NCBI GenBank assembly: GCA_017644375.1
Contig: JAEPLP010000001.1
Location: forward strand, 1-64,000
Reading direction: 5' to 3'
Length of the DNA: 64,000 bases
Origin: Prochlorococcus marinus CUG1435
Lineage (GTDB): Bacteria; Cyanobacteriota; Cyanobacteriia; PCC-6307; Cyanobiaceae
The notes beneath the pieces were generated by a model. It was not told where the DNA came from. It made no database searches and was given only the letters and a program-made list of their open reading frames with translations. Numbering within the stretch: the first letter of the stretch is position 1; every line of letters starts with the position of its first letter. Below are positions 30,787-39,991 of this stretch, one piece after another. The translations under genes and the position numbers were made by a program.

Positions 30787-32490
30787 TTGTATCCGCAAAG
30801 AAAGTCGATTCAAAAATCAATAGCTCTACTAGTTTTCACAAGCCTTTTTGGAGCACCTAACATTGCGCAAGAAATATTTTTTACCGAACGTCATAAAGAA
30901 ATTTCTCTCAATCATGGTGAATCACTTTTACCTGAATCGAAAATTACTCATAACGATAATGCCTCAAGAAATCAATATCAAAATCAATTAATTTCATCTT
31001 ATATAGTTAATCCTAATCTTTTAGACATAGAGGGTCCAAAAGTTTCTTTAGTTTTCAAACAAGCTAAAGCAAAAGAAATATTTGAATATATGGCAAAAAT
31101 AGCGAATTATGGATTTGTTTGGGTTAAAAATAATCCTAATGATGAATCCAAGACAGATAATGAGCGCCTGATATCTATGACATTGAATGATGAGAGTTAT
31201 AACAAGGCATTTAATGCACTACTACTAGCTAGTGGTTTGCAAGCAAAATTACATGATAATGTCCTTTATGTTGGACCTAATGTAAGGAATACTGTATTTA
31301 CTAAAAGAGCTACAGATGTTTTTCAATTGAATCAAATAAGTGCTAGTTCAGCTGCTGATTACTTAGCCAATCTTGGTGCAAGTGTTACAAAGACATTTAC
31401 CATCACAACTTCAGTTACTTCTGGGACGTCTCAGTCTCAAGCTGTGCAAGGAGCTTCTACTTCTTCCACTACCACAGATCAATCAGAAACTTCTGTAAAA
31501 GTTTATGGAGCGGGTATTGGTCCATTAGTTGGACTTATTGCAACAACTGATGAAAGACTACAAACTGTTACCATGGTTGGGGAAGAACAATTAATAACAT
31601 TAGCGAAATCATTTTTGGAAAAATTAGATATTAGACAAAAACAAGTTGCTTTAAGCGTTAAAGTATTGGATGTAAATTTATCTGATAAGAATTCATCAAT
31701 GAAGGATTATGGAGGTACTTTTGATGATGCATTTATTATTGGGACACAGGGGAAAATTAAATCTGCATTTGGAACTTTTTTACCAACCTTTCCTGATGCA
31801 GGAGCTTCCGGAACTGTAAATCCAGGTTCCACCTATCCAAATAAATCTTTTTTTGGATTGCTTGAGGCTAGTATAGAAAATGGATCAACCAAGGTATTAG
31901 CAAGCCCAACTTTATTGCTTAGTGAATCTAAATTAACTGAAGCGGGCAATGATTCAGGTATTGGTCGAAAAATTGGTAGTGAAGGCTTTGTGGTTATTGG
32001 AGATAAGGTGCCAGTAGATGCTTCTCAAGGAGAAGGCGGAGCATGTACATACAGTTATGACACAGTTGGAGTAAGTTTAGGAGCTAAAATTTTAGGTATT
32101 GATGAAAATAATTTTGTTACTTTTACTATGACGCCAATCGTTACTGGCATATCAGGAAGTTTTAACGTTGTTGGATGTGGATCAGTTTCAAAAATAAATA
32201 ATAGAAGGTTAGATACAGGAGCTATCCGTATTAAAGACGGAGAAACTCTTGTCCTTACAGGCATAATTCAAGAGACAGATGTTGATACAACTTATAAATA
32301 TCCAATATTAGGGGATTTGCCATTACTAGGTGCCTTATTTAGATCGAAACAAACTAATAATGATCAAAGAGAATTAATTATTTTAGTTACTCCTAAAGTT
32401 CTTGAAGACGATACAACTGTTAATAATAAAAAATATGATCTTAAATTCAGTGACGAAAATACTAAAAACTTATATGAAGAATTGAAGTAA
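30787..32490 (+). CDS. pilQ: Type IV pilus secretin PilQ
   Basis: 567 residues beginning with TTG at 30787 and a signal sequence (SIALLVFTSLFGAPNIAQE). N-terminal secretin (STN/N0-like) domain about 75-145, an N1-type domain with a Ser/Thr-rich insert (about 200-240), and the C-terminal secretin channel with VLASPTLLLSES, the DGETLVLTGIIQETDV stretch and the end motif GDLPLLGALFRSKQTNNDQR-ELIILVTP. It forms the outer-membrane gate through which the pilus passes. AMIN domains common in longer PilQ proteins are absent. It ends the pilP-M-N-O-Q unit, facing the opposite-strand pilin block. Confidence 0.94.
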   Translation: MYPQRKSIQKSIALLVFTSLFGAPNIAQEIFFTERHKEISLNHGESLLPESKITHNDNASRNQYQNQLISSYIVNPNLLDIEGPKVSLVFKQAKAKEIFEYMAKIANYGFVWVKNNPNDESKTDNERLISMTLNDESYNKAFNALLLASGLQAKLHDNVLYVGPNVRNTVFTKRATDVFQLNQISASSAADYLANLGASVTKTFTITTSVTSGTSQSQAVQGASTSSTTTDQSETSVKVYGAGIGPLVGLIATTDERLQTVTMVGEEQLITLAKSFLEKLDIRQKQVALSVKVLDVNLSDKNSSMKDYGGTFDDAFIIGTQGKIKSAFGTFLPTFPDAGASGTVNPGSTYPNKSFFGLLEASIENGSTKVLASPTLLLSESKLTEAGNDSGIGRKIGSEGFVVIGDKVPVDASQGEGGACTYSYDTVGVSLGAKILGIDENNFVTFTMTPIVTGISGSFNVVGCGSVSKINNRRLDTGAIRIKDGETLVLTGIIQETDVDTTYKYPILGDLPLLGALFRSKQTNNDQRELIILVTPKVLEDDTTVNNKKYDLKFSDENTKNLYEELK

Positions 32491-32509
32491 TAATAATAAA
32501 ATATGCATT

Positions 32510-34000
32510 CTATTTAATGTGTACACAATAAGATTCTGCCCCTTCTGATATTGAACCTAACCATTGTTCCCGAAAAATATTTTTTGAACTTTCGCAAAAG
32601 TTGTTAAAAAGAGATATGCTATCGATCAACAAAGCTCCAGTTTCACTTTTGCTTCTTGTGAATTGATTATATTCATTAACTATATCTGCATATTCCCCTT
32701 CCACTGATCCAGCACATGATTGCTGAATAGATGCACTAACGGTTGTAGGCTTCCAAGCGCTTAAAATAATTAATTGGCCGACATATTCTGATTCTAGAAT
32801 TCTGCAAATATCATCCCAAGGATCTATTGCTGTTTCTCCTTCTGCCCTCAAATTGTCTAAATAATTTAAGGCAAGAATCTTATTTGAAGAAGAAAGTTCT
32901 TGCGGACCATTTTCAAATAAATAATTTGAAATGCTATTGTTGGCAATAATTTGGACATACATCTTATTTTGTTCTGACAAATTATTTGATGCTGGTAATT
33001 GATTAATATGTTGCTTTAGGCTTGATATCGTATATTCAAATAAATTTTTACCATTAATTACTGGAGATAATACTTCTGGATTGCTAATTGATTGCCAGTT
33101 ACCGTTAATTATTTCACCGTTATAGTGTAGATAATCCTCATGCATATAAAATGAATTATCTATTAGATAAGTTACTTTATTAGATCTTAAACAAATCCCA
33201 AGCCAGCAGCATTGACCGCCAAAGCATGATGGCGAATTATTGAAATTATTGGCATCAAGTTGTGAAAGATTAATTTGTCTTTCATCTTGTATTGAACTAA
33301 AACCTCCAATAGAAGCTATGGATCTTAATTGATTATTTTGAATTCCTTGCTGGGGATCCCATGCTTCAATTTGTATTTCGATGGCTTTTTTAAACTCATC
33401 GATGCAAAATGAAATCCCTTTTATTGTGTTTAAAGAATCCCATCCATTGGGGCAATTAATTTTTTTATATTCCGTGGATGACGTTATTCCATCTAATAAT
33501 ATTGTTTCTTGAAATTGTGCATAAGAAGGTGAGATATAATAACCTAGATCATTATATTGAGGACCATATCTTATTAATGTATAAGGTAATTTCTCATTAC
33601 TTAAGCTCGGTCTTAGAGAGTAAACTATTGGACACTCAACTTGATTTAAATTAAATTGATCGCCTTGAGGTTTATAATCACTTTTTGTAAGTGCTTGATT
33701 AGGCAGACTTATTGCGAATAGGAATTCTCCTTCATTAGGCGAGGTACAATTACTATTAAATTGAGTTATGTCTGCTTCATTATCAATAATTCTTTTGCTT
33801 GATTTAACTTCATCTAAAATAAAATCAAGAGTATCATTTATTCTTCCATTTATTCCCATTTGAGTTTCATCAATTTTATTTCCTTTTAATGCAATTTGCA
33901 ATATTGAGAATCCAATACCTATGGCCGTTACTGAAATTGCTCCCGCAATAATTAGTTCAATAATGGTAAAACCATTTTTTTTATCTATCTTATTTTTCAT
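32510..34000 (-). CDS. PilW/GspJ-like modular minor pilin with vWA-like C-terminal domain, 496 aa
   Basis: A short leader MKNKIDKKNG is followed by FTIIELIIAGAISVTAIGIG (Glu at +5) and a pilin region with a large beta part to about residue 230. A Cys-rich link is at 259-270 (C-x4-CCWLGIC). From about 277 on the order VTYLIDNSFYM, GETAID (388-393) and QLIILSAW (409-416) resembles a von Willebrand A fold: D281-x-S283 and T390 would be metal-binding (MIDAS) positions, but the last MIDAS Asp seems to be missing. Such modular pilins sit at the pilus tip and bind surfaces. Last gene of the minor pilin set; the vWA reading is tentative. Confidence 0.75.
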   Translation of the reverse strand: MKNKIDKKNGFTIIELIIAGAISVTAIGIGFSILQIALKGNKIDETQMGINGRINDTLDFILDEVKSSKRIIDNEADITQFNSNCTSPNEGEFLFAISLPNQALTKSDYKPQGDQFNLNQVECPIVYSLRPSLSNEKLPYTLIRYGPQYNDLGYYISPSYAQFQETILLDGITSSTEYKKINCPNGWDSLNTIKGISFCIDEFKKAIEIQIEAWDPQQGIQNNQLRSIASIGGFSSIQDERQINLSQLDANNFNNSPSCFGGQCCWLGICLRSNKVTYLIDNSFYMHEDYLHYNGEIINGNWQSISNPEVLSPVINGKNLFEYTISSLKQHINQLPASNNLSEQNKMYVQIIANNSISNYLFENGPQELSSSNKILALNYLDNLRAEGETAIDPWDDICRILESEYVGQLIILSAWKPTTVSASIQQSCAGSVEGEYADIVNEYNQFTRSKSETGALLIDSISLFNNFCESSKNIFREQWLGSISEGAESYCVHIK

Positions 34001-34005
34001 TTGAT

Positions 34006-34614
34006 TTAAGATGATTCACATTTATCTGCACTTATATTATTATTAAGATCAATCTGGCTGACTGGCATTTCAGAGGAAATCCAGTTTCTGTCATTAAATT
34101 TTCCTTTAATGATATGACCAGTTGGTGATTGTACAATCAAGCAGTTAAGCATTCTTGCACCGCCACTAAAATATTTTGATCCTATTACGATTACTATGGG
34201 TCCATCTGAGCTGACTCTACCATTCGGAGTTATTCTAAAGTCTTTATTGATAATTTGAAAAATAGAATTATTTATAGCTGGTGCTAAAGAATTAATTGTT
34301 CCAGAACTTCCACTACAGGAAACATCATAACCATAATAGTTTTTATCATTTGACACTCCGTTATGAGAAATATAGTTTGTACTTATAGTACAAATAGCTC
34401 CCCATCTTCTTGCATTTAATCTAACTACCCTTAAATATTCTCTTAATTCTCGCGTATAGGAATTAACTTTCTCAGTTCTTATCCAATTTAGAAAACTAGG
34501 TAACATCAAACCAGAAAAAATACTTATCATTCCAACTACAATTATTAATTCCACTAAAGTAAATCCCAGAGATTTTTTATTTAACGTAAAATTTTTTTTA
34601 AAAGATTGGTTCAT
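34006..34614 (-). CDS. FimT/GspH-like minor pilin, 202 aa
   Basis: The leader of 17 residues ends KKSLG before FTLVELIIVVGMISIFSGLM (Glu at +5). It continues FLNWIRTEKVNSYTRELREY and RLNARRWGAICTIS, the pattern of FimT/GspH pseudopilins, which have a small beta-sandwich after the helix. FimT-type pilins help start pilus assembly and in some bacteria bind DNA. It lies between the PilV-like and PilW-like genes with gaps of only 1 and 5 bases, so they are certainly co-transcribed. Confidence 0.85.
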   Translation of the reverse strand: MNQSFKKNFTLNKKSLGFTLVELIIVVGMISIFSGLMLPSFLNWIRTEKVNSYTRELREYLRVVRLNARRWGAICTISTNYISHNGVSNDKNYYGYDVSCSGSSGTINSLAPAINNSIFQIINKDFRITPNGRVSSDGPIVIVIGSKYFSGGARMLNCLIVQSPTGHIIKGKFNDRNWISSEMPVSQIDLNNNISADKCESS

Positions 34615-34615
34615 T

Positions 34616-35191
34616 CTAGATAATTTGCTCGCACCAACTATGTGCTTCTGGATTTAGGTCGATACTTAACCAATGCTTATTATTTGTTCCCCATTGGACA
34701 CTATAATTGACTGTCGCTATTGAATTATTAAGAGATTCATTATTAACGGGAGCAGAAATATTTAGTTCTCTTGTTATTAAAACTGTACCACCACTAAAAA
34801 CTTTGCTTCTTTCTTTACCTGGTCGCCATGATTGAATAATTGCGTTTTCTGTACCTGTATCAATGGTCCAACTTGGAATATTAATTATATTTTCAAAAAA
34901 ATCATTGCATTCGTTTTTAGATAATAAATACTCCCCTTTATTTTGATCATAAAACATAGCCCATAAATCTAATTTTAATCTTTCAATATCTCTCTCAATT
35001 TCTTTGTTTACTGAACGAATAAGATTAGAAGAATGTACCGTGCCCAGTCTTAAAGATGAGAAATAAATTCCATACGTAATAACTCCTGCTAAAAGACTAA
35101 TACTAAGTATGCCATCTACGAGTCCAAAACCATTACTTTTCATTTTCATATCTTGATGTTTTATTTGATTTAATTTCGCAAGGATATTCAT
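34616..35191 (-). CDS. PilV/GspI-like minor pilin, 191 aa
   Basis: I start it at the ATG at 35189-35191, which overlaps the stop of the preceding gene as ATGA. The N-terminus has a leader ending KMKSNG and then FGLVDGILSISLLAGVITYG, with Asp instead of Glu at +5. A small pilin domain follows, with an RLKLDLWAMFYD segment. It belongs to the tip-complex set of minor pilins. The assignment to PilV/GspI is by position and size. Confidence 0.75.
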   Translation of the reverse strand: MNILAKLNQIKHQDMKMKSNGFGLVDGILSISLLAGVITYGIYFSSLRLGTVHSSNLIRSVNKEIERDIERLKLDLWAMFYDQNKGEYLLSKNECNDFFENIINIPSWTIDTGTENAIIQSWRPGKERSKVFSGGTVLITRELNISAPVNNESLNNSIATVNYSVQWGTNNKHWLSIDLNPEAHSWCEQII

Positions 35192-37323
35192 TGAAAATCC
35201 CTTAATGTATCCCAGAGAATAATGGATTTTCCTCTGTAGTATTTTATTCCCCAATTAAATTCATTGCCATGCCATTCTTTTATTTTATCTATAAAGTTGT
35301 TTGAAAACTCCCATGTCTTGTATCCTGTATTGTCAAAACATAAATTTTTAACCCATGCTGCACCAGTAAAATCCCGTCTTGAATCTCTATTAATTGCCTG
35401 AACTTGTATATCAAATGCATCCAACCAAACTTTTGCTGAATTGAAATCTTGTAAATCATTTCCCAAATTGATATCGTTGAAATTATTTTCAGGATTTAGT
35501 ATTGCAAAATTCCCTGGATAGGAATACATCATGTTTTTGTTATTTAAACGATTGATGTTAATTGTTTGAAAACTTCTTAGATGATAATTCCCAGTTGAAT
35601 TATTAAAAAGGAGAAATACATTATTTGTAGAAGAATTAAATTGTGTTCCTGGAGGTAAATTATCTACTTTTTCCCCTATTCCTATAACTTCAATATTGTT
35701 ATTTAGATTATTTTCTTGCAGTCCTCCATATGATATAAGTCTTAGGTCAGAGTTTAAAATAAGGTTGGTAATCTGGTCGCCAACAGAATTTCCGAGTGTA
35801 TTTTTTATATATCCATATGATCCTCTTGAAGTTATTACTAGTCCAGCATTGCTTCCTTCTTCCTCATTGGTAACTTGCACCCAATTATTATTGGGCTCTA
35901 CTGAAATAAAAGTTGTCTTAGGGCCATAAATAAAAGCACCAAATTTTTTTGCAGACTCGTCACCAGTGTTGTCGATTAAAAAACTATGCCCAGGTAAAAG
36001 ATTATTATCTATTGGATAACTAATATTTGCGTAACTAAGATTATTTTTTAAAACGACACCACCGTTATAATCTTCTCTATTACAAACCAATTTGTTTGTT
36101 TCGGATTGGTTTTTTTGTTTAAAAAGTATTGTAAGGTTTTCTGGTTTTCCTGTTCCGCATTCTTCAGTTCCATTCTTATGGCAGAAAATACCTTCATTAC
36201 TTATATCAATATCTCCCATTATTTCAAGAATAACTTTTGATTCATCTGTTGTGGAGACTTCGAATACTGAACCAGGGCCTTTTGAATATAGTGAATATAT
36301 ACGAAACGTTTTTTGAGGTAAATCTTCAGCATCTAATTTGCATTTAGTATTTATTTTTTCATAATTTTTTTTAGTACAAATTACTGTTCCAATATCAATG
36401 ACATTTTTTAATCTAGGTTGTTTTGGGAGACTTAAAGGTTGGATCCATATTCCCCCATTAGCGGTATCAGGTAATAAAGAATCCTCTCCTTTTGCTAATT
36501 CTTTTACGTTTTGGCAGTCATTAATATCCTCAAGATTCATCCTCCATATTATTGAGCCTTTTGCATTATCAAATGGAATAATATTTAGATTCCCAAGAAA
36601 AAATGAATCTTTTTTGTCAGAATTATTTTCACCAATACCAAAAAAACCAAATCCTGATTCAGAAGTATCACTATTAACTTGAATATTTACTCTTAGTTTA
36701 TTTGAAGCGGATTCATTAGTGCTATTTATTGGAGAGGACACACCTTCTATCAGAACTGAATTAATCCCAGAATTTTCCGTACCTATATACTTGGTGGAAA
36801 TCAAATTAAATGTCTGTGAAAATTCTTTTTCTGTATAATTTGTTGTGTTGCCGATCGTATTTGAACCAATGAATAAATTCCTAACTATTTGTTGTTCTTC
36901 TGACCATGTGAAATTTTCATTAGGAGGACAGAAAGGGGCCTTTTGTCTGCCAACACAGTTTTCTTCATCATTACACCAAGAATCGTCAGCCCAATATTGA
37001 TTAGCGGGTATAGGTATATTTGTAGATTCACATTCAGTAGATTTATCAGAGCAATTATTAACAATCCAAAAGTAATTAAATAATCTCCCCTGACTATTGT
37101 CATTAAGTAGTGCTCTTAATTTTGATATACCCGAATAAGAAGATGATTTAGCTAGAAGTTCTTGTCTATTTATCCTTGAACCTGTTAAACCTAATATTGA
37201 TGCAGCCATTAAACCACTTACACCAACAGCAATTCCTATACCTATTATGAGGATTTGTGGTAAAGCAAAACCTTGATTATTTTTTTTATATATGATTTGT
37301 GAATATTTTTTAAAGATCAACAT
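35188..37323 (-). CDS. Large PilX/GspK-like minor pilin, 711 aa
   Basis: Leader MLIFKKYSQIIYKKNNQG, then FALPQILIIGIGIAVGVSGL: a class III signal with Gln, not Glu, at +5, as seen in GspK-type tip pilins. A very large exported domain of about 660 residues follows, rich in Asn/Ser and beta-type sequence with scattered Cys (for example CDNC-like pairs around residues 90-150). GspK/PilX subunits cap the pilus tip and lack Glu5. The size is unusual and suggests an adhesin-like tip. First of four minor-pilin genes, 55 bases after the major pilin stop. Confidence 0.8.
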   Translation of the reverse strand: MLIFKKYSQIIYKKNNQGFALPQILIIGIGIAVGVSGLMAASILGLTGSRINRQELLAKSSSYSGISKLRALLNDNSQGRLFNYFWIVNNCSDKSTECESTNIPIPANQYWADDSWCNDEENCVGRQKAPFCPPNENFTWSEEQQIVRNLFIGSNTIGNTTNYTEKEFSQTFNLISTKYIGTENSGINSVLIEGVSSPINSTNESASNKLRVNIQVNSDTSESGFGFFGIGENNSDKKDSFFLGNLNIIPFDNAKGSIIWRMNLEDINDCQNVKELAKGEDSLLPDTANGGIWIQPLSLPKQPRLKNVIDIGTVICTKKNYEKINTKCKLDAEDLPQKTFRIYSLYSKGPGSVFEVSTTDESKVILEIMGDIDISNEGIFCHKNGTEECGTGKPENLTILFKQKNQSETNKLVCNREDYNGGVVLKNNLSYANISYPIDNNLLPGHSFLIDNTGDESAKKFGAFIYGPKTTFISVEPNNNWVQVTNEEEGSNAGLVITSRGSYGYIKNTLGNSVGDQITNLILNSDLRLISYGGLQENNLNNNIEVIGIGEKVDNLPPGTQFNSSTNNVFLLFNNSTGNYHLRSFQTININRLNNKNMMYSYPGNFAILNPENNFNDINLGNDLQDFNSAKVWLDAFDIQVQAINRDSRRDFTGAAWVKNLCFDNTGYKTWEFSNNFIDKIKEWHGNEFNWGIKYYRGKSIILWDTLRDFQ

Positions 37324-37378
37324 TTAAACGATATAAATTAGTAAATCTCTACAATGAAGCAACTAATTATTGATCTGA

Positions 37379-38023
37379 TTATGAATTCCCATCTATACAA
37401 GGACGCCAAGTTCTTTGACCTTTACCGTTAGCCTCGGTAGCAGCTTTTGCAGTAAATTCATATACCTCAGTAAGTGCTTGTTGGGGAGCATAACAACCTG
37501 TCACAGCACTACCATTACCACTGTATGCAGTCCCATTTGGATTGGCCAGTACTTGAAATTCCTGGGTAGCTCCTGTACCGAAGACTCTAAATGAAACTGC
37601 ATAATGACCAGATGTAGAAGTAAATTCAAAGTCTCCATTCGCTAGACCTACTGGATTAGCATCTTTGCAAACTGCCGCTCCTTGTGTATCATGACCAGTT
37701 GCATCACATTTTTGAAATTTTGCAAATTCTGAAATATCTAGATGGTCTTCAGGTAAACTGCCGTATTCAGTCTGATAGGCAGTAGCTGCTTTTATCAAAG
37801 CAGATACAATTCCTGTAGCTTCTTTCTGTTTTGCTTTATCAGCAGCAGTCATGAATTGTGGAATTGCTATTGAAGAAAGAACACCAATCATCATTACTAC
37901 AACAATTAGTTCTACTAAAGTAAAACCATCTTCTGAGTTAATCTGATTAAGGGATGAGAGACTTTTAATTTTATTGATTCTAAGTTGAGGTCTCAAAAAT
38001 TTTGAGTTTAGAAATTTTTTCAT
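37379..38023 (-). CDS. Major type IV pilin PilA-like, 214 aa
   Basis: A long leader of 33 residues ends SEDG before FTLVELIVVVMMIGVLSSIA with Glu38 at +5; then IPQFMTAADKAKQKEATGIV and a globular part with Cys pairs (KCDATG and AAVCKD; VTGCYAPQ and RPCIDG). The canonical site, the aligned helix and the place at the head of the minor-pilin unit make it the probable main pilus subunit. The 39992-41353 protein is a paralogue with the same C-terminal NPNGTAY-x-GNGSAVTGCY pattern. Confidence 0.88.
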   Translation of the reverse strand: MKKFLNSKFLRPQLRINKIKSLSSLNQINSEDGFTLVELIVVVMMIGVLSSIAIPQFMTAADKAKQKEATGIVSALIKAATAYQTEYGSLPEDHLDISEFAKFQKCDATGHDTQGAAVCKDANPVGLANGDFEFTSTSGHYAVSFRVFGTGATQEFQVLANPNGTAYSGNGSAVTGCYAPQQALTEVYEFTAKAATEANGKGQRTWRPCIDGNS

Positions 38024-38183
38024 TTTTTTTTAAAAATGATTAATATTATTATAAATTCTACTATTTCTTGCAAAATGTGACAATAAAAAGGAATTTATTG
38101 ATAACCAATTATGTGAATTAAATCTTTATTTATATACTTTTTAGTATTAAAGATAAATAATTTAGTAGTTGATCTGGAGAAAA

Positions 38184-38714
38184 ATGTTTCTTAAAAAACA
38201 AGAAATATCGAATCATATAAAAACAATAAGAATAATTGAAAACGGCTTCTCAATAATTGATCTTTCTATTGCGATCACCGTTATTGGATTTTTAGCAGTA
38301 ATGGTTATTCCAAATTTTTCTCCTGCTCTTGAGTTTGTTGAAGTTTTAGTTGCCGAAAAATATTTATTAAAAAGCGTAAGGGAATGTCAATCAGGTTTAA
38401 TTAAAAATGATTTATCGACTCAATATGATTTACCAGAAAATAATTCTGGATTAGGAATTTTTAAAAATAATAAATATCTTTTTTCTTATACTGGGAATCC
38501 AGGTGAATGCATCAACCTAAGCACTTTAGAAGAAAATAGAATTCGTGTAACAAGATCTAATATTAGTCAAAATTTAGAATATTCTTTAATTATAAATTTA
38601 ATTTCTGGGGAGAAAACTTCTGAAGGCCAACTCCCCGGCTGGCTTGATTGGTGGGAAGGGGTATATTCGCCAATTATTCCCGAAAACGATCCTCTATTAG
38701 ATGAATTCCTATAA
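38184..38714 (+). CDS. Divergent pilin, 176 aa
   Basis: I choose the ATG at 38184, which has GGAG 5 bases upstream, over the TTG at 38169. The leader ends IIENG before FSIIDLSIAITVIGFLAVMV, with Asp instead of Glu at +5, and continues IPNF. The globular part has RECQSGLIKNDLSTQY, which resembles the pilin-like protein at 6217 and the pilin part of the nuclease fusion at 9843. It is the only gene of the block on the plus strand and sits between the major pilin and the surface protein. Role unknown; an accessory pilin. Confidence 0.75.
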   Translation: MFLKKQEISNHIKTIRIIENGFSIIDLSIAITVIGFLAVMVIPNFSPALEFVEVLVAEKYLLKSVRECQSGLIKNDLSTQYDLPENNSGLGIFKNNKYLFSYTGNPGECINLSTLEENRIRVTRSNISQNLEYSLIINLISGEKTSEGQLPGWLDWWEGVYSPIIPENDPLLDEFL

Positions 38715-38724
38715 ATTCAAAGTA

Positions 38725-39984
38725 TTATTTTAAATCATCTTCAATTCTAAAATGTAAATCTTCTGCAGCAAATTGCCAATAATGTTTAGTCGATAAAATT
38801 AATTTATCAATACTCCGCAAATCAACCTCTAACCACTTAGGTCCTAAGTGTGATAAATGAAATACATCTTCAAATACTTTTTCCCCTTTTCTGTAAGCTT
38901 CTACTTTTAGTTCCTCTCCATTTGCCTTACTCCAAGAAACTGTAAAGTAACCCCCTATGAAATCAAATTTTTTGCCTTTAAAAGCTTCAATGGTTACAGG
39001 GTGCCCTGAACTGCTATAGGCTATTCCATGGCCACTATTCAATATATTCACATATCCTGGACCTCTTGCGCTTTTATTATTTATTGCCAAAAGATAATTC
39101 CATTTTAATCCCAAGTGTCCGTCAGGAATTTTCTCAAGATCTGAATATTGAATCCAATCAAAGTTTTCTATTTTCAATTTACCCGAAATTGGCAACTTAT
39201 TTTCGCCAGCAAAAATATTCATTAACTCGATTGGAGCATGACTGACATTAATGATTTTTTTTTGCACCCAATTTATTGATTTACTTTTGAAAATCAATTG
39301 CCATTTTCCTTTATAAACAGGAAATATAAATTCACCATTTTTCCCTAACTTAATATGTTTCTTTTTTTTAGTTGGGCTTATTGCTTTAATAGTTAAATCA
39401 CTCGGTAATTTCCCGCCGCCACTTTTAATTTGTCCTTTTATGGTTAAATTTGGGGCTAAGCCAACCCAATTTGGAGGCTCATCTGCAATTACCCCCCCAG
39501 GAGAGCCAATCTTTCGCAAGAAAACTATTTTTTGAGTTTTGTTGCCAGTTGTTATTCTCCAATTTGGTGGTTCTAAAACTTTAAAAATATATTTTTCATT
39601 ATCTTTATTTATATGCCTATAGTTTGAACTTCCTAAGGCCATTTTGAAGTTTGAATATCCGTTTGTATTAGATTTTGCAATAACACTCATTCCATCTGGT
39701 TTAATTAATTCGGTTTCAACTCCTACCATAGATTTATCACCTAAATCATATATTCCATTTCTATTCCTATCATGGAAAACATAAACAGATATATTTAGAT
39801 TTCCAGGTTTGAGACGATTAAAATCACTTTTCTGATAAGGCTCGGCATTAACAAAAATATTGATTGAAGATAAAGAAACTATAAAAAACTTGATAAAAAA
39901 TTTCTTAAAAATTGAATTCTTAATATCTAGAGTTTTAATTCTTTTAAAGTATTTTGATAAATTAATTACCATTTTATAAATCAT
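38725..39984 (-). CDS. Secreted SdrB-type surface protein, 419 aa
   Basis: A signal peptide with a long basic start (about residues 1-47, hydrophobic part FFIVSLSSINIFVNA) is followed by an SdrD_B-like domain, VFHDRNRNGIYDLGDKSMVG (69-88), with Asp residues typical of Ca binding. Two beta-sandwich-like stretches lie in the middle. The C-terminal 110 residues (IEAFKGKKFDFIGGYFTVSW, FHLSHLGPKWLEVDL) look like a jelly-roll carbohydrate-binding module. Its stop is 11 bases from that of the divergent pilin, and it sits 7 bases downstream of the repeat pilin, with which it shares an operon. It may be a pilus-linked or cell-surface adhesin. Confidence 0.65.
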   Translation of the reverse strand: MIYKMVINLSKYFKRIKTLDIKNSIFKKFFIKFFIVSLSSINIFVNAEPYQKSDFNRLKPGNLNISVYVFHDRNRNGIYDLGDKSMVGVETELIKPDGMSVIAKSNTNGYSNFKMALGSSNYRHINKDNEKYIFKVLEPPNWRITTGNKTQKIVFLRKIGSPGGVIADEPPNWVGLAPNLTIKGQIKSGGGKLPSDLTIKAISPTKKKKHIKLGKNGEFIFPVYKGKWQLIFKSKSINWVQKKIINVSHAPIELMNIFAGENKLPISGKLKIENFDWIQYSDLEKIPDGHLGLKWNYLLAINNKSARGPGYVNILNSGHGIAYSSSGHPVTIEAFKGKKFDFIGGYFTVSWSKANGEELKVEAYRKGEKVFEDVFHLSHLGPKWLEVDLRSIDKLILSTKHYWQFAAEDLHFRIEDDLK

Positions 39985-39991
39985 TAATTTG

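Noticed and set aside
36092-36682. Plus-strand frames at 36092 and 36398 and similar shadows under the pil genes (for example 22557, 25508, 26590, 32055, 51629, 52268)
   Set aside because: They lie wholly inside genes with clear protein motifs in another frame and have no features of their own.
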